DNA from: Clostridia bacterium
Lineage (GTDB): Bacteria > Bacillota > Clostridia > Oscillospirales > Acutalibacteraceae
DNA: 64,000 nucleotides
NCBI GenBank assembly: GCA_017434985.1
Contig: JAFSFY010000008.1
Span: 48,237 to 112,236 of the forward strand
Direction of reading: 5' to 3'
Below are positions 16,538-25,826 of this stretch, one piece after another (position 1 is the stretch's first letter; each line of letters opens with the position of its first letter). A program made the position numbers and the translations under genes. Under the pieces are notes generated by a model. The model did no database searches. It was not told the origin of the DNA and worked only from the letters and a program-made list of their open reading frames with translations.

Positions 16538-17025
16538 TCGTCAATCGGGCTCATCGAAAAGTCGCTCAGATCGATATAGTGATCGGGCTCGCCCGCCTCT
16601 TTGCGCGCCTGCTCCGCTTTCCACTCGGCGCGCCAGCAGATCCAGTAAAACACCAGCAGTAAGATCACCAAAAACGGCGACACGTGACGGCTGACAAAGT
16701 CCCACGTGGTCATCGCTTCGTTGACGCTTTCCACTTGGAATTGATAGGAATATACGTTGTGTACCGCGCCCGCAAAAATACCGAAAAACACGCCCGACAC
16801 CAGCGACAGGATGACCGCGATGCCCTTTTTCTCTTTGAGGGCACACACGAGGATCATCGCCGCGAGCAACAACACGATCGCCGCAACGGCCGGGAACAAC
16901 GCCATGTCGATATTACCGCGGTTTTTGGCGTCGTTCATAGCATACAACGCGAGTGCTTGCAAGCCGAAGATCGGCACCGCCGCTACCCACATCAACGTTT
17001 TCCAGAGTTTCATCATATTACCCAT
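16534..17025 (-). CDS. Four-TM hypothetical membrane protein
   Basis: 163 residues with four predicted helices at about 8-28, 42-62, 68-88 and 112-132, and a hydrophilic C-terminal tail rich in Glu and Asp. No family is recognised. ATG 17025 has AAAGGAG upstream. It is the first gene of a two-gene unit with the RsmF-like methyltransferase, overlapping it by four bases. Confidence 0.7.
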   Translation of the reverse strand: MGNMMKLWKTLMWVAAVPIFGLQALALYAMNDAKNRGNIDMALFPAVAAIVLLLAAMILVCALKEKKGIAVILSLVSGVFFGIFAGAVHNVYSYQFQVESVNEAMTTWDFVSRHVSPFLVILLLVFYWICWRAEWKAEQARKEAGEPDHYIDLSDFSMSPIDE

Positions 17026-17055
17026 TTTGGTGGCTCCTTTGGGGGATTTTTCCCC

Positions 17056-17084
17056 ATTGTACCACAGTTTCTCTTTTTTGTATA
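17056..17084 (-). promoter_or_regulatory. Promoter of the membrane protein / methyltransferase unit
   Basis: TATACA (17079-17084), 17-base spacer, TACAAT (17056-17061) on the minus strand, divergent from the rimP operon promoter. Confidence 0.5.
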
Positions 17085-17106
17085 TACCTTGATTTATAAA
17101 AAATGC

Positions 17107-17134
17107 TTGCTTTTTTCAAAAAGCGTGGTATACT
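17107..17134 (+). promoter_or_regulatory. rimP-nusA-infB operon promoter
   Basis: TTGCTT (17107-17112), 16-base spacer, TATACT (17129-17134), about 90 bases before the rimP start. It leaves a leader that contains a strong hairpin. Confidence 0.6.
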
Positions 17135-17158
17135 ATGGGTGTATGATACGTTGACAGT

Positions 17159-17184
17159 AAAGGAGTGGGGCGACCCGCTCCTTT
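17159..17184 (+). promoter_or_regulatory. GNRA-capped hairpin in the rimP leader
   Basis: AAAGGAGTGGG pairs with CCCGCTCCTTT around a GCGA tetraloop, 40 bases before the rimP ATG. It is not followed by a run of T, so it may act in RNA stability, protein binding or feedback rather than termination. This is inference. Confidence 0.45.
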
Positions 17185-17224
17185 GTGTTTCGGTCAAAGT
17201 TTTACTTGGTTGGAGTGTGAGTAT

Positions 17225-17746
17225 ATGGCCAAAAACAGCCGACCCGAGGGCGGTGTGGCGGCGGTTTGCCGCGGCATTGCCGAGCCCCTTGCCGACAGTT
17301 TGGGGTTGTCGATCTGGGACGTACGGTTTGTCAAAGAGGGCGCCGATTGGTATTTACGCGTCATCATTGACAAGCCTGAAGGGGTGGATATCAACGATTG
17401 CGTGGATCTGTCCCATCTGCTCAGTCCCGCGCTTGACAAAGCCGACCCGATCGCACAGTCGTATTGCTTGGAAGTGATGTCCCCCGGCATTGAACGGGAA
17501 CTCACCCGTCCCGAACATTTTGAGGCCTATGAGGGCTTGCCCGTGACGGTGCGTCTCATCCGTCCCGACGAGAACGGTGAGCGCGAGTTCGTGGGGCTTC
17601 TCATCTCGGCGGACGACGACATCACCATTCAGGACGAAGACGAAGCTTTGCACACCTTCCCCAAAAAATCCGTTTCCGCTGTCAACGCGGTGGATCTGTG
17701 GGATGACGAAGAGGATACCAACAACGACAACATAACGGAGGAATGA
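17225..17746 (+). CDS. rimP: Ribosome maturation factor RimP
   Basis: 173 residues. DVRFVKEGADWYLRV, DINDCVDLSHLLSPALD and LEVMSPGIERELTRPEHF are the conserved RimP segments. It helps assemble the 30S subunit. An acidic C-terminal tail is visible. Start ATG 17225 follows GGAG. It is the first gene of the translation-factor operon, six bases from nusA. Confidence 0.95.
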   Translation: MAKNSRPEGGVAAVCRGIAEPLADSLGLSIWDVRFVKEGADWYLRVIIDKPEGVDINDCVDLSHLLSPALDKADPIAQSYCLEVMSPGIERELTRPEHFEAYEGLPVTVRLIRPDENGEREFVGLLISADDDITIQDEDEALHTFPKKSVSAVNAVDLWDDEEDTNNDNITEE

Positions 17747-17752
17747 CACGAC

Positions 17753-18820
17753 ATGAAAAACAACAACGCAGAATTCTTTGAGGCTCTGCAACTGCTGGTC
17801 AAAGAAAAGGGTATCGACGGTGACTATCTGCTGGAAAAGATCCGTGCGGCCATCGTGCTCGCGGTGAAAAAGGACTACGGCGGTGACGAAAACATTATGG
17901 TGGAGATGGATCCCGCGAGCGGCAAGTTCGCCGTGTGCATCCGCAAGACCGTGGTGGAAGAAATCGAAAACCCCGAGATGGAACTCACGCCGGATCAAGC
18001 GGTGAAATACAAGAAAGCCGCCAAAGTGGGCGACGTGATCGAGATCCCGCTGGAAACCAAACAATTCGGTCGTATTGCCGCCCAAACCGCCAAACACGTG
18101 ATCCGTCAAGGCATCCGTGAAGCGGAACGCGGACAAAAACTCATCGAGTTCCAACGCCACAACCAAGAACTCGTCACCGTGCGCGTTGCCCGTGTTGATC
18201 CCGTTACCGGTGCCGCCACCGTGGAGATCGGCAAATCCGAGGCGGTGCTTCCCCGTTCCGAGCAGGTCGGTGAAGAGGTGCTCCGTGAGGGCATGCACGT
18301 CAAGGTGTTCGTGGTGGACGTCAAAGAGGGCGAAAAAGGTCCCCGCGTGTTGCTCTCCCGCACCCATCCCGGCCTCGTGAAGCGCTTGTTCGAGATGGAA
18401 GTGCCCGAAATCTTCGACGGCACGGTGGAGATCAAAGCCGTATCGCGTGAAGCGGGTTCCCGCACCAAACTCGCCGTGCTCGCACACGACGAAAACGTGG
18501 ATGCCGTGGGCGCCTGCATCGGTGCCAAAGGCGCCCGTGTGGCACAAATCGTGGAGGAACTCGGCGGTGAAAAGATCGACATCATCGAGTACAGCGAAGA
18601 CCCCGCCGCCTTTATTTCGGCCGCTCTCGCGCCCGCCAAAGTGGTGAACGTGGAGGTCGACCCCGACGGTGCCAAAGCTTGCCGCGCGACCGTGCCGGAT
18701 TCGCAACTGTCGCTGGCTATCGGTAACAAAGGTCAAAACGCGCGCTTGGCCGCCCGTCTGACCGGTTGGAAAATTGACATTCGCCCCGAAAGCGGTTTCT
18801 ACGGCGAAGACGAAGAATAA
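17753..18820 (+). CDS. nusA: Transcription termination/antitermination factor NusA
   Basis: 355 residues, the short Firmicutes form without C-terminal acidic repeats. N-terminal RNA-polymerase-binding domain (1-125), S1 domain (~135-200), then KH1 and KH2 with GACIGAKGARV and AIGNKGQNARLAARL. It modulates pausing, termination and rRNA antitermination. The RBS GGAGG lies within the end of rimP. Confidence 0.96.
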   Translation: MKNNNAEFFEALQLLVKEKGIDGDYLLEKIRAAIVLAVKKDYGGDENIMVEMDPASGKFAVCIRKTVVEEIENPEMELTPDQAVKYKKAAKVGDVIEIPLETKQFGRIAAQTAKHVIRQGIREAERGQKLIEFQRHNQELVTVRVARVDPVTGAATVEIGKSEAVLPRSEQVGEEVLREGMHVKVFVVDVKEGEKGPRVLLSRTHPGLVKRLFEMEVPEIFDGTVEIKAVSREAGSRTKLAVLAHDENVDAVGACIGAKGARVAQIVEELGGEKIDIIEYSEDPAAFISAALAPAKVVNVEVDPDGAKACRATVPDSQLSLAIGNKGQNARLAARLTGWKIDIRPESGFYGEDEE

Positions 18821-18846
18821 TAGTAATAGTGGGTGTGTGACCAACG

Positions 18847-19113
18847 ATGCAAACGAAACGAATTCCCCTGCGCAAATGTACCGGTTGCGGTGAAATGAAA
18901 CCGAAAAAAGAACTCGTGCGCGTGGTAAAAGGGCCCGACGGCGATATTTCGCTGGACCTGACGGGCAAAAAAGCCGGCCGCGGCGCCTACGTGTGCCCCG
19001 ACCCCCTCTGCTTACAAGAAGCACGCAAGGCGCGTCGGTTTGAGAAAGCCTTTTCCTGCCGCATTCCCGAACAGGTATACGTGCAAATGGAGGAGGAATT
19101 GCAAAACCAATGA
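18847..19113 (+). CDS. ylxR: YlxR/RnpM family RNA-binding protein
   Basis: 88 residues. IPLRKCTGCGEMKPKKELVR and the later GRGAYVC....C pattern are the DUF448 signature. The Bacillus homologue (RnpM) binds RNase P RNA and modulates its activity. Position between nusA and the L7Ae-like gene is conserved. It overlaps the next gene by four bases. Confidence 0.92.
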   Translation: MQTKRIPLRKCTGCGEMKPKKELVRVVKGPDGDISLDLTGKKAGRGAYVCPDPLCLQEARKARRFEKAFSCRIPEQVYVQMEEELQNQ

Positions 19114-19436
19114 CGGAGAAACTCATCGGCCTTCTCGGTATGTGCCGCCGTGCGGGAAAACTCACCATGGGGTTTGACGCGGTGGCCGCCCTGTGCGGGC
19201 AAGACGGCGTGTTGCTGTTGCTGGCAAACGACGCGTCTCCCCGCACCGTGAAGGAACTGCGTTTTCGCGCCAAACACGCGCGGCTGTACCGTTTGCCCCT
19301 TTCCAAAGAGGAAGCGGCACACGCCATCGGTTCACACAAACCCGTTGCTTGCCTCGCCGTGACCGACAACGGCTTTTCTCGGGCGATATGCCCCCTTGTA
19401 TTTGAATTAGAGGAGGAATCTCATTATGATGATTAA
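19110..19436 (+). CDS. ylxQ: L7Ae-family RNA-binding protein YlxQ
   Basis: 108 residues. A compact L7Ae/L30e fold: [34 protein letters not shown]. Homologues bind kink-turn RNA. The start overlaps ylxR by four bases, and its 3' end overlaps infB by 11 bases, consistent with translational coupling. A poorly characterised but universal neighbour of infB in Firmicutes. Confidence 0.9.
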   Translation: MTEKLIGLLGMCRRAGKLTMGFDAVAALCGQDGVLLLLANDASPRTVKELRFRAKHARLYRLPLSKEEAAHAIGSHKPVACLAVTDNGFSRAICPLVFELEEESHYDD

Positions 19437-21765
19437 ATACCGTGTCAGCGATGTGGCCAAAGACTTGGGCGTTGCCGCCAAAGAGGTCATTGAAGTGCTG
19501 GCCAAGTATATCGATACTCCCAAAAAGACCGCTACCGCGCTTGTCGAGGAAGAACTCGACATTGTGTTCGAATATTACACGCAAAAGCACCAGGTAGCCA
19601 GTTTGGAAGACTATTTTGCCAAAGCGGACAAAGCGCGTGAAGAAAAGGCCGCCAAAACGAAGGCCGAAGCCGCGCCCGCGCCTGCCGAAGCGAAAAAGGA
19701 CGCGCCCGTTGCCGACAGCCCCGTTCCCGCCAAAAAAGCGGAAGCGGCGCCCAAAAAGGAAAAGCAACCCGCGCCTGCCCGCGCCCCCATCGAGCGCCGT
19801 ACGGTGGATACCCGCACCCCGCAAATGAACGTCGGCAACAAGTACGACGAGAAGTTTGACGTGATGGCGCAGACCTCCAACCGCGTACGCGGCGACGGCG
19901 GTGCTATCAAGAAACAAAAGATCAACCAAAAATCGCAACAATATAAAAAACCGCAACGCCGTCACGAGACCGAGGCGGAGCGCCTGAAACGCATTCAACT
20001 TGAGCGTCAGAAGAAGCAAATGACCATCACGGTGGGCGAGACCATCACGGTGGCCGAGCTTGCCTCCCGCCTGAAAGCCACGGTGGCGGAAGTCATCAAA
20101 AAGCTGATGATGATGGGCTTTATGGCTACTGCGAACGAGGAGATCGACTTTGACACCGCGTACCTCGTGTCGGAAGAATTCCACGCCAAAGTGGAACGCG
20201 AAGTGGTGGTGACCATTGAGGAACGCATCATCGACGATACCGAAGATACCGACGAAAATCTGCAACCCCGCGACCCGATCGTGGTGGTGATGGGTCACGT
20301 TGACCACGGTAAGACCTCCATTTTGGACGCCATCCGCAAGACCAGTGTTACCACCGGTGAAGCGGGCGGTATTACCCAACACATCGGTGCGTATCGCGCT
20401 ACCGTGAACGGGCAATCCATCACCTTCCTCGACACCCCCGGTCACGCGGCGTTTACCGCCATGCGCGCCCGCGGTGCGATGGTGACCGACATTGCCATTT
20501 TGGTGGTGGCGGCGGACGACGGCATTATGCCGCAGACCATTGAAGCCATCAACCACGCGAAAGCCGCCGGTGTCTCCATCATCGTGGCGATCAACAAAAT
20601 GGATAAACCCACCGCGAACCCCGACCGCATTATGCAACAACTCACCGAGCACGAACTCGTGCCCGAAGAGTGGGGCGGCGACGTGATCTGTGTGCCGGTT
20701 TCGGCGCACACGGGCCAAGGGTTGGATCAACTGCTTGATTCGGTGTTGCTCGTAGCGGAAATGCAAGAACTGAAAGCCAACCCCGACCGCGCCGCCAAAG
20801 GTTCGGTCATCGAAGCGCGTCTTGACAAAGGCCGCGGCCCGATCGCGACGCTTCTCGTGCAAAAAGGCACCCTCAAAGCGGGCGACGTGGTGGTGGCCGG
20901 CACGGCGGTTGGCCGTGTGCGTGCGATGACCGACGACAAAGGCCGCAAGGTCACCGAAGCGGGTCCGTCTGTCCCTGTTGAAATTATGGGTCTTTCGGAA
21001 GTGCCCACCGCGGGTGACGAGTTTAACGCCGTGTCCGACGAACGTCTGGCGCGTGAACTCGTGGAACAACGCAAACAAGAAGCCAAAGAAGAAGTGTTCA
21101 AACAATATCAAAAGGTCACGCTTGACAACCTGTTTGATCAAATGCAAGACCACGAGATGAAAGAACTGTCGGTCATCGTGAAAGCCGACGTGCAAGGTTC
21201 GGTGGAAGCACTCAAACAATCCATCGAAAAACTCTCCAACGACGAAGTGCGCGTGCGCGTCATTCACGGCGCGGTGGGTGCTGTCAGTGAAAGCGACGTG
21301 ATGCTCGCCCAAGCCTCCAAAGCCATCATCGTGGGCTTTAACGTGCGTCCCGACCCGTTGGCACAAGCCGCGGCCGAAACCGCCGAAGTGGATATGCGTA
21401 TGTACCGCATCATCTACGACTGCCTCGACGAGATCGAATCCGCCATGAAGGGTATGCTCGCTCCCAAAACGCGTGAAGTGTTGCACGGCCGCGCCGAAGT
21501 GCGCCAAGTGTACCGCATCACGGGTGTGGGTCTGGTTGCCGGTTGCTACGTGTTGGACGGCAAGGTGTACCGCAATGACCTGCTCCGCATCGTGCGTGAC
21601 GGCATCATCATCGGCGACGACAAGATGATCTCGCTCAAGCGTTTCAAGGACGACCAACGCGAAGTGGCGCAAGGCTACGAATGCGGTATCGGTCTGGAGA
21701 AGTTTACCGACATTCAAGAGGGCGACATCTACGAGACCTATATCATTGAAGAATACCGCGACTGA
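19426..21765 (+). CDS. infB: Translation initiation factor IF-2
   Basis: 779 residues. IF2_N domain ([14 protein letters not shown]), then an Ala/Lys/Pro-rich linker (~68-120), a second IF2_N-like segment around 198-250, and the G domain with GHVDHGKT (290-297), DTPGHAAF and NKMD, followed by domains II to IV. It brings fMet-tRNA to the 30S and promotes subunit joining. GAGGAGG lies nine bases before the first ATG, so 19426 was kept over 19429. Confidence 0.97.
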   Translation: MMIKYRVSDVAKDLGVAAKEVIEVLAKYIDTPKKTATALVEEELDIVFEYYTQKHQVASLEDYFAKADKAREEKAAKTKAEAAPAPAEAKKDAPVADSPVPAKKAEAAPKKEKQPAPARAPIERRTVDTRTPQMNVGNKYDEKFDVMAQTSNRVRGDGGAIKKQKINQKSQQYKKPQRRHETEAERLKRIQLERQKKQMTITVGETITVAELASRLKATVAEVIKKLMMMGFMATANEEIDFDTAYLVSEEFHAKVEREVVVTIEERIIDDTEDTDENLQPRDPIVVVMGHVDHGKTSILDAIRKTSVTTGEAGGITQHIGAYRATVNGQSITFLDTPGHAAFTAMRARGAMVTDIAILVVAADDGIMPQTIEAINHAKAAGVSIIVAINKMDKPTANPDRIMQQLTEHELVPEEWGGDVICVPVSAHTGQGLDQLLDSVLLVAEMQELKANPDRAAKGSVIEARLDKGRGPIATLLVQKGTLKAGDVVVAGTAVGRVRAMTDDKGRKVTEAGPSVPVEIMGLSEVPTAGDEFNAVSDERLARELVEQRKQEAKEEVFKQYQKVTLDNLFDQMQDHEMKELSVIVKADVQGSVEALKQSIEKLSNDEVRVRVIHGAVGAVSESDVMLAQASKAIIVGFNVRPDPLAQAAAETAEVDMRMYRIIYDCLDEIESAMKGMLAPKTREVLHGRAEVRQVYRITGVGLVAGCYVLDGKVYRNDLLRIVRDGIIIGDDKMISLKRFKDDQREVAQGYECGIGLEKFTDIQEGDIYETYIIEEYRD

Positions 21766-21780
21766 AAGGAGTAATGCTCG

Positions 21781-22155
21781 ATGGCCGGTTACCGTATGGA
21801 CCGCACCGGCGAGGACATTATGCGCGAATTGACTGCCATTTTGCGCACCGTCAAGGATCCTCGCGTGACGGCGGGACTCATCAGCATCGTGCGTGTCGAC
21901 GTGACCCGTGACCTTTCGTACGCCACGGTATACGTCAGCGCGATGGACGGCTTGGATGCCGCCAAATCCGCGGTGAAAGGGCTCACCTCTGCCGCCGGAT
22001 ATATGCGCCGTGAACTCGGCAATGCTCTCAAACTGCGCCACGTGCCCGAACTGCATTTTGTGGCGGACGACTCCATTGCTTACAGCGCGCGCATTGCCAA
22101 AACGCTCAGCGAATTGGCAAAAGACGTGGAAAAGGAAGAAAACGACCATGAGTGA
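21781..22155 (+). CDS. rbfA: Ribosome-binding factor A
   Basis: 124 residues. A KH-fold 30S maturation factor: YRMDRTGEDIMRELTAI, VDVTRDLSYATVYVS, LKLRHVPELHFVAD. It acts late in 16S rRNA 5'-end processing. The RBS AAAGGAG precedes the start, and the end overlaps the DHH phosphoesterase start by eight bases. Confidence 0.95.
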   Translation: MAGYRMDRTGEDIMRELTAILRTVKDPRVTAGLISIVRVDVTRDLSYATVYVSAMDGLDAAKSAVKGLTSAAGYMRRELGNALKLRHVPELHFVADDSIAYSARIAKTLSELAKDVEKEENDHE

Positions 22156-23113
22156 ACGTATATCCCTTGCGGCAGCCGCCGAACAACTGCGTGCGGCTGA
22201 CCGTATCGCGATACTGACGCACCAATTCCCCGACGGGGACACCCTCGGCTCGGCTTTTGCGCTTTGCCGTGCGTTACGCACGCTCGGCAAGGAAGCGCGC
22301 GTGCTGTGCAGTGACCCGTTGCCGGAAAAATACGACTATATGTGGGAAGCCCTTGCGGTGCAAGACTTCGCCCCCGATTTCGCGTGTGCCGTGGACGTGG
22401 CGGATGCCAAATTGCTCGGTGAAAACCTCGCGTCGTTTGCCGACAAGGTGGCACTGTGCATCGACCACCACGCGACCCATCGTGAATATGCCGAACGCTT
22501 GCTGTTAAACGCCGACTATGCCGCCACCGCCATGATCATGGTGGAATTGCTGGACGAACTCGGCGTGGCGATCGACACCCCGATGGCGGATTGCCTGTTT
22601 ACGGGTATCGCCACCGACACGGGTTGTTTTAAATACAGCAACGTCACCCCCCTCACCCACCGTATGGCGGCACGGCTGATGGAATGCGGCGCCCACGCCG
22701 AAGCCATCAATCGCGCGATGTTTGACATCAAGTCGCGGGCGCGCCTGGCGCTCGAACAAATGGCGCTGAGTGCCATCACCTACTACTACCGTGAACGCGT
22801 GGCGGTGATGCTCATCACCGAAGAAATGATGAAACAAAGCGGCGCCGCCGAAGACGATATGGAAGGCTTGTCCCCTCTGCCCCGCCAGATCGAGGGCGTG
22901 TGGGTCGGCTTTACCTTGCGCCAAAAAAGCGACGGCAATTACAAAGTGAGTGCCCGCACCGGTAACCACGCCGATGCGTCGGTCATTTGCGGTCTGCTCG
23001 GCGGCGGCGGCCACGCCCGTGCCGCCGGTTGCACCCTGTCGGGGTCGGTGGACGAAATTGTGGATTGTCTGCTTGACGCGACCGCCCGTGCCGTTCCGCG
23101 TATTACGGAGTAA
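22148..23113 (+). CDS. nrnA: DHH/DHHA1 phosphoesterase (NrnA-like)
   Basis: 321 residues. DHH domain motifs: THQFPDGDTLGSAFAL, CAVDVADAK, DHHATH and TDTGCFKYSN. DHHA1 domain: GGGGHARAAG near the C-terminus. NrnA-type enzymes degrade nano-RNA and pAp. The position between rbfA and truB is conserved in Clostridia. The start ATG overlaps the rbfA end. Confidence 0.9.
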   Translation: MSERISLAAAAEQLRAADRIAILTHQFPDGDTLGSAFALCRALRTLGKEARVLCSDPLPEKYDYMWEALAVQDFAPDFACAVDVADAKLLGENLASFADKVALCIDHHATHREYAERLLLNADYAATAMIMVELLDELGVAIDTPMADCLFTGIATDTGCFKYSNVTPLTHRMAARLMECGAHAEAINRAMFDIKSRARLALEQMALSAITYYYRERVAVMLITEEMMKQSGAAEDDMEGLSPLPRQIEGVWVGFTLRQKSDGNYKVSARTGNHADASVICGLLGGGGHARAAGCTLSGSVDEIVDCLLDATARAVPRITE

Positions 23114-23116
23114 CGT

Positions 23117-23995
23117 ATGGACGGGATCTTATGTTTTGACAAACCGCAGGAGATGACCTCGTTTGCCGCGTGTGCGCTGCTCAGGCGCCTACTCGGTGAA
23201 AAACGGGTCGGCCACGCGGGCACGCTTGACCCGATGGCCACGGGGGTGTTGCCGCTGTTTTTCGGCAAAGCCACCCGCGCGATCCCGTTGCTCCCCTGCC
23301 ACGACAAAACCTACGTGGCAACCCTGCAATTCGGCAAACAAAGCGACACGCTGGACGTGTGGGGCGCCGTGCAAGAAACGGGGCGCCCGATGCCGACTCG
23401 CGCCGCCGTGGATGAAGCGTTGTGCGCGTTTCGCGGCGACATTTGGCAAATACCGCCGATGACCTCGGCACTGAAAAAAGACGGCGTGCGGCTGTACGAA
23501 CTCGCCCGCAAAGGCGTGGAAGTGGAGCGCGAAGTGCGTCCCGTGACGGTGTACGACCTGACGGTGCTCGCCTATGACGAAACCGTCGGCACCCTCACTT
23601 TTTCGTGTTCCTGCTCGGCGGGGACTTACATTCGCTCGATCTGTGACGACTTGGGGCGTGCACTCGGCTGCGGCGCGGTGATGACCGCGCTTCGCCGCAC
23701 GATGGCGGCGGGATACCCGATCGACGCGTGCCTCACCCCCGACGATTGCCGTCGGTTGACCGAAGAAGGCACCCTGTCGGCACACCTGCTTTCGACCGAC
23801 AGTGCGTTTTCCTCATATGAACGCGTCACCGTTTCGGCGGCACAAGCCACCCGTTTTTCAAACGGCGGGGCCTTGTTTTTGCAACGGTTGACCGCCCCCG
23901 TGACCGATACCGTGCGCGTGTATGCGCCGGACGGACGGTTTTTGGGGTTGGGCGCACCGCAAGACGACGAGTTGCGCGTGTTACGCTTATTTTGA
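23117..23995 (+). CDS. truB: tRNA pseudouridine(55) synthase TruB
   Basis: 292 residues. GILCFDKPQEMTSFAAC, then VGHAGTLDPMATGVLPL with the catalytic Asp, and later SAGTYIRSICDDLG. It converts U55 in the tRNA T-loop to pseudouridine. It starts three bases after the upstream stop and is the last translation gene of the operon. Confidence 0.95.
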   Translation: MDGILCFDKPQEMTSFAACALLRRLLGEKRVGHAGTLDPMATGVLPLFFGKATRAIPLLPCHDKTYVATLQFGKQSDTLDVWGAVQETGRPMPTRAAVDEALCAFRGDIWQIPPMTSALKKDGVRLYELARKGVEVEREVRPVTVYDLTVLAYDETVGTLTFSCSCSAGTYIRSICDDLGRALGCGAVMTALRRTMAAGYPIDACLTPDDCRRLTEEGTLSAHLLSTDSAFSSYERVTVSAAQATRFSNGGALFLQRLTAPVTDTVRVYAPDGRFLGLGAPQDDELRVLRLF

Positions 23996-24018
23996 TTCGC
24001 TAAAAGGAGGTTTTTCCG

Positions 24019-24789
24019 ATGAGTGAACAAGAAAATTTAATTCCTGAAGTGACCAACGAACCGACGAAATCGGAGCAACAACCGAAAAAGCGCGGTCGCA
24101 TTCGTTATGCGGCACCGCTCGGGTTTTTGGTGCTTCTTTTTGCCTGCATCGGCGCGATTACCGTGATCAGCGGCGGCGTGCGGTTGATTGCCAAATGGAC
24201 GGACGACACGCCGCTTCGCGAGGAACTGTACGATTTTTTGAATCCCGTGATGCAATTTTGCCCTCCCACCTTTGAAAATGCGTCGGAGGGTGAGCAGGAT
24301 GCGTTGGTGCTCGCGTCGGTGTACCGTGTGACCGAGGCCGAACGCATTCGTCAGCTGCGGGAAAAGGACGATACCTGCATTTATCCGCTGGATGAAACGG
24401 GTTGGCGTTTGCAGATCCCGCAAGAGGTGATCGAACAGTCGTTTGCCTATCTGTTCGGTGAACAAAAAATCACCCACAAAACGGTGGGCGAAATCGAATA
24501 CGACACAAATGCACAAAGTTACCACGTGCCGCTGTCCATCAACACGTCGGGATACACCCCCGTTATCGGGTCGGTGAAAAAACGCGGCGATACCTATGCG
24601 GTGCGTGTGGCGTACGTAGCATCCGACGACGTGGAAGTGGACGAAAAAGGCAAAACCATTCCGCCCACCTTTGCCATGGGTAAGTACACCCAACTCTACA
24701 CCGTCACCCGCGGGGAAAACGGGGCACTCACCCTCGTTTCCGTTGCGGCCGACAGTGAACGAGGACTGAAAAACAACGACAAATCTTAA
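24019..24789 (+). CDS. Hypothetical single-TM protein
   Basis: 256 residues. A cytosolic N-terminus rich in Glu, Gln and Lys (1-30) precedes one membrane helix at about 31-55 and a ~200-residue extracytoplasmic domain of alternating charged and beta-type segments. No family is recognised. A very strong AAAAGGAGG precedes ATG 24019. It trails truB and may be part of the same transcript. Confidence 0.65.
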   Translation: MSEQENLIPEVTNEPTKSEQQPKKRGRIRYAAPLGFLVLLFACIGAITVISGGVRLIAKWTDDTPLREELYDFLNPVMQFCPPTFENASEGEQDALVLASVYRVTEAERIRQLREKDDTCIYPLDETGWRLQIPQEVIEQSFAYLFGEQKITHKTVGEIEYDTNAQSYHVPLSINTSGYTPVIGSVKKRGDTYAVRVAYVASDDVEVDEKGKTIPPTFAMGKYTQLYTVTRGENGALTLVSVAADSERGLKNNDKS

Positions 24790-24815
24790 CTTTTTATAAA
24801 CGTTGCGTGAAATTG

Positions 24816-24845
24816 TTGAAAAGTGAATGACAGACGCGGTACAAT
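24816..24845 (+). promoter_or_regulatory. Promoter of the RING protein-galU unit
   Basis: TTGAAA (24816-24821), 18-base spacer, TACAAT (24840-24845), 37 bases before the RING protein start. Confidence 0.55.
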
Positions 24846-24881
24846 ATCCGTGTGAATTCCAAAAAGAAAGTGTGAACGTGT

Positions 24882-25826
24882 ATGTTCTTTTACGAGGGAC
24901 AATCGTGTCCCGTTTGCGGCAAGTTTTTTGCCGAGACGGACGATATCGTTTCCTGCCCCGTGTGCGGCGCGCCGCATCATCGGGACTGTTGGCGCGAAGA
25001 AGGACATTGTCACTTTGAAGCCGATCACGGTACCGAACGCCAATGGCCGGCAGGCCACGAACCGAAAAAAGCGGAAGAGCCCGCCGCACCCTATCGTCAA
25101 TGCCCCAACTGCGGCAAACAAAACCCCGAATTTGCGGAGTTTTGTGCCCATTGCGGCCGTGATCTCGGTGCCTCCGAGTGGCACAGCGATATTCCCAAAC
25201 CGCCCGTGAATCAGTATACCCCGCCGTTTCAACATCACTATGCCCCTCCGACGATGTACGACCCGCTGGGCGGCATTCCGCGCGGCGAGACCATTGACGG
25301 CGTGGCGGTGGAAACACTGGCCGAAGTGATCGGCCCCAACGCGGGATATTACCTACCGCGGTTTTATCAGATGAGCCGCAGCGGCAAAAAGGTTTCATGG
25401 AACCTGTCGGCGTTCCTCTTTACTTCCAAATGGTTGCTGTACCGTAAAAATCTGCTGATCGGCTGGCTCATCTTTGCGTTTGAGTTTGTTCTCACCTGCT
25501 TCTCGCTGTACGCCGATACGCAGTTATCCAAACTCGGCTCTGCCGCCTTTTTGGCCTCGCCGAACGGGCGACTCTTGTACGCCATGATGTTGGTCGTGTC
25601 GGTGGCATCGGTAGCGCTGTGCGTGCTGCTCGGGATGTTCGGTAACTGGTTGTATATGCAACAAGCGCTCAAAAAAGCACGCAAGTTGAAAGAACAACCC
25701 GACCTGCAATATAACCAAAACTTTTTGAACACCGGCGGTGTGTCGCCGGCGATGGCCATTTTACCGTTTATCATCACGGTATTTTTGCAATACTTGATGA
25801 TGTTTATCTTAGGGGGACCGTTATGA
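24882..25826 (+). CDS. RING-finger / zinc-ribbon membrane protein
   Basis: 314 residues. The N-terminus is a prokaryotic RING-like finger (CPVCGKFF...CPVCGAPHHRDCW...C). A zinc ribbon CPNCGKQNPEFAEFCAHCG (~73-91) follows, then a Pro-rich linker and a membrane region with about three helices (~195-310) resembling DUF2628-type proteins. Such proteins are common in Clostridia and have no defined function. It overlaps galU by four bases (ATGA), so the two are co-translated. Confidence 0.75.
   Translation: MFFYEGQSCPVCGKFFAETDDIVSCPVCGAPHHRDCWREEGHCHFEADHGTERQWPAGHEPKKAEEPAAPYRQCPNCGKQNPEFAEFCAHCGRDLGASEWHSDIPKPPVNQYTPPFQHHYAPPTMYDPLGGIPRGETIDGVAVETLAEVIGPNAGYYLPRFYQMSRSGKKVSWNLSAFLFTSKWLLYRKNLLIGWLIFAFEFVLTCFSLYADTQLSKLGSAAFLASPNGRLLYAMMLVVSVASVALCVLLGMFGNWLYMQQALKKARKLKEQPDLQYNQNFLNTGGVSPAMAILPFIITVFLQYLMMFILGGPL

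Noticed and set aside
17354..22290. Very long antisense frames (671 and 1042 codons) over the nusA-infB operon
   Set aside because: Shadow frames of GC-rich coding DNA. The plus-strand proteins are unmistakable and the antisense products are His/Val/Gly-rich without domains or RBS.
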